Assembly (NCBI GenBank): GCA_900548855.1
Contig: URMF01000048.1
Location: forward strand, 1-25,082
DNA: 25,082 nucleotides
Reading direction: 5' to 3'
Origin: an uncultured Eubacteriales bacterium
GTDB taxonomy: Bacteria; Bacillota; Clostridia; Lachnospirales; Lachnospiraceae
Shown here: piece by piece, positions 24,217-25,082 of the stretch
Numbering within the stretch: position 1 is the first letter of the stretch
How the letters are laid out: each line of letters begins with the position of its first letter
The notes under the pieces: model-generated
Databases searched by the model: none
Seen by the model: only the letters and a program-made list of their open reading frames with translations
What the model was told of the DNA's origin: nothing
Made by a program: the position numbers and the translations under genes

Positions 24217-25082
24217 ATGGGATTAATCAAAGCAATTTCAGGTGCAATCAGAGGTGTTGCCGCTGACCAGTGGAAAGAATATTTTTACTGCGACGCATTA
24301 GAAACAGATGTATTGGTAACGAAAGGACAAAAACGTACCAACAGCAGATTTGGTTCAAAAAATGATGGTAATGACAACTTAATCACAAACGGTTCTGTTG
24401 TAGCAGTAAATGAAGGTCAGTGTATGATTATCGTTGACCAGGGTAAAGTCGTTGAATTCTGTGCCGAGGCAGGCGAATTCTTATACGATACCTCGTCCGA
24501 ACCAAGCCTTTTATCCGGGGACTTAGGCGAAAATATTGGAAAGACCTTTTCTACTATTGGCAAGCGTTTTACCTTTGGTGGTGACACCGGCAAAGACCAG
24601 CGGGTATATTTTTTCAACACAAAGGAAATCTTGGGCAACAAGTATGGCACAGCCAATCCGGTTCCGTTCCGCGTAGTAGATGCCAACATCGGTTTAGATG
24701 TGGATATTTCTGTCCGCTGTAACGGTGAATACTCCTACCAGATTTTTGACCCGATTCTTTTCTATACAAATGTCTGCGGTAATGTAACAGACGAATACAC
24801 CAGAGACAAAATTGACAGCCAGTTAAAATCCGAATTAATGACTGCCCTGCAGCCGGCTTTTGCTGAGATTTCCGCTATGGGAATCCGTTACAGTGCAGTT
24901 CCTGCACATACGCTTGAGGTTGCAGATGCACTGAACAAACAGTTATCCGAAAAATGGAGTCAGTTAAGAGGTATTCGAATTGTTTCCTTCGGTGTCAATA
25001 CGATTAAGGCTTCCGAGGAAGACGAGCAGATGATTAAGGACCTGCAAAAGACTGCTGTTTTACGCAATCCAAATATGGCAGC
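24217..25082 (+). CDS. SPFH-domain (YdjI / virion-core-like) protein, 3' end outside the window
   Basis: 288 codons are present and the frame is still open at the window edge. The ATG follows AAAAAAGGAG by 6 nt. The opening MGLIKAISGAIRGVAADQWK, then ITNGSVVAVNEGQCMIIVDQ and VRCNGEYSYQIFDPILFYTN, match the YdjI/virion-core-type branch of SPFH proteins. Residues about 20-270 form the SPFH beta-rich core, with a helical stretch beginning at about 205. Full-length relatives usually continue into a C-terminal zinc-ribbon or helical region, which cannot be checked here. The family assembles into membrane-associated oligomers; in Bacillus subtilis YdjI is linked to recruitment of a phage-shock-type protein and envelope stress, as I recall. 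No membrane helix is visible. It is divergent from the giant surface-protein gene. Confidence 0.88.
   Translation, partial: MGLIKAISGAIRGVAADQWKEYFYCDALETDVLVTKGQKRTNSRFGSKNDGNDNLITNGSVVAVNEGQCMIIVDQGKVVEFCAEAGEFLYDTSSEPSLLSGDLGENIGKTFSTIGKRFTFGGDTGKDQRVYFFNTKEILGNKYGTANPVPFRVVDANIGLDVDISVRCNGEYSYQIFDPILFYTNVCGNVTDEYTRDKIDSQLKSELMTALQPAFAEISAMGIRYSAVPAHTLEVADALNKQLSEKWSQLRGIRIVSFGVNTIKASEEDEQMIKDLQKTAVLRNPNMA

Noticed and set aside
24417..24689. 90-codon leftward frame inside the SPFH gene
   Set aside because: It is a shadow of the SPFH coding sequence with no independent support.
1..25082. tRNA, rRNA, CRISPR arrays and riboswitches
   Set aside because: I looked through the intergenic stretches and saw no regular spaced repeats, cloverleaf-like sequence with a CCA region, or riboswitch core I recognise.

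Overview
The window looks like chromosomal DNA of a low-to-moderate GC Gram-positive anaerobe, most likely a Lachnospiraceae-type Clostridium relative. The pointers are AT-rich intergenic DNA, strong GGAGG-type ribosome binding sites, a BlaI/BlaR1 pair, a NifX-type iron protein, a very large BspA-repeat surface protein and a recombinase typical of that family's mobile elements. The species cannot be fixed from the sequence alone.

Region 1 (1-6010) is a beta-lactam-response locus. A BlaI/MecI-type repressor and a BlaR1-type sensor/protease run rightward. They converge with a leftward pair, a MecA-like class B penicillin-binding protein and a lipoprotein whose start lies inside the PBP gene. 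TTACAnnTGTAA dyads sit at both promoters, so one repressor probably controls both transcription units.

Region 2 (about 6040-11740) is a mobile or defence islet. Its left edge is wreckage: the 3' end of a rhuM gene joined in frame to a decayed large serine recombinase. To the right is a compact leftward four-gene operon with 2-bp gaps: a RloA-like ATPase, a RloB-like TOPRIM-type protein, an unrecognised 214-residue protein and a 284-residue protein with a possible HEPN-type R-x4-H motif. A small coiled-coil/zinc-ribbon protein lies upstream of it. This is the best candidate in the window for a little-described (probably anti-phage) system. AbiL-like RloAB pairs are known, while the two extra genes are not ones I recognise.

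Region 3 (11760-14850) is housekeeping or accessory and all leftward: a 23S rRNA uracil-C5 methyltransferase of the RlmD/RlmCD type, and a NifX-like iron-binding protein, VOC-family protein and GNAT acetyltransferase that probably form one operon with its own promoter at 14793-14821.

Region 4 (14870-23940) is one 2953-residue secreted protein. It has three related large modules, four tandem Ig-like/MBG-type repeats, a paired-cysteine region and terminal BspA leucine-rich repeats. It has its own promoter and a strong long-hairpin terminator. Region 5 (24128-25082) is a rightward SPFH-domain (YdjI/virion-core-like) gene that runs off the end.
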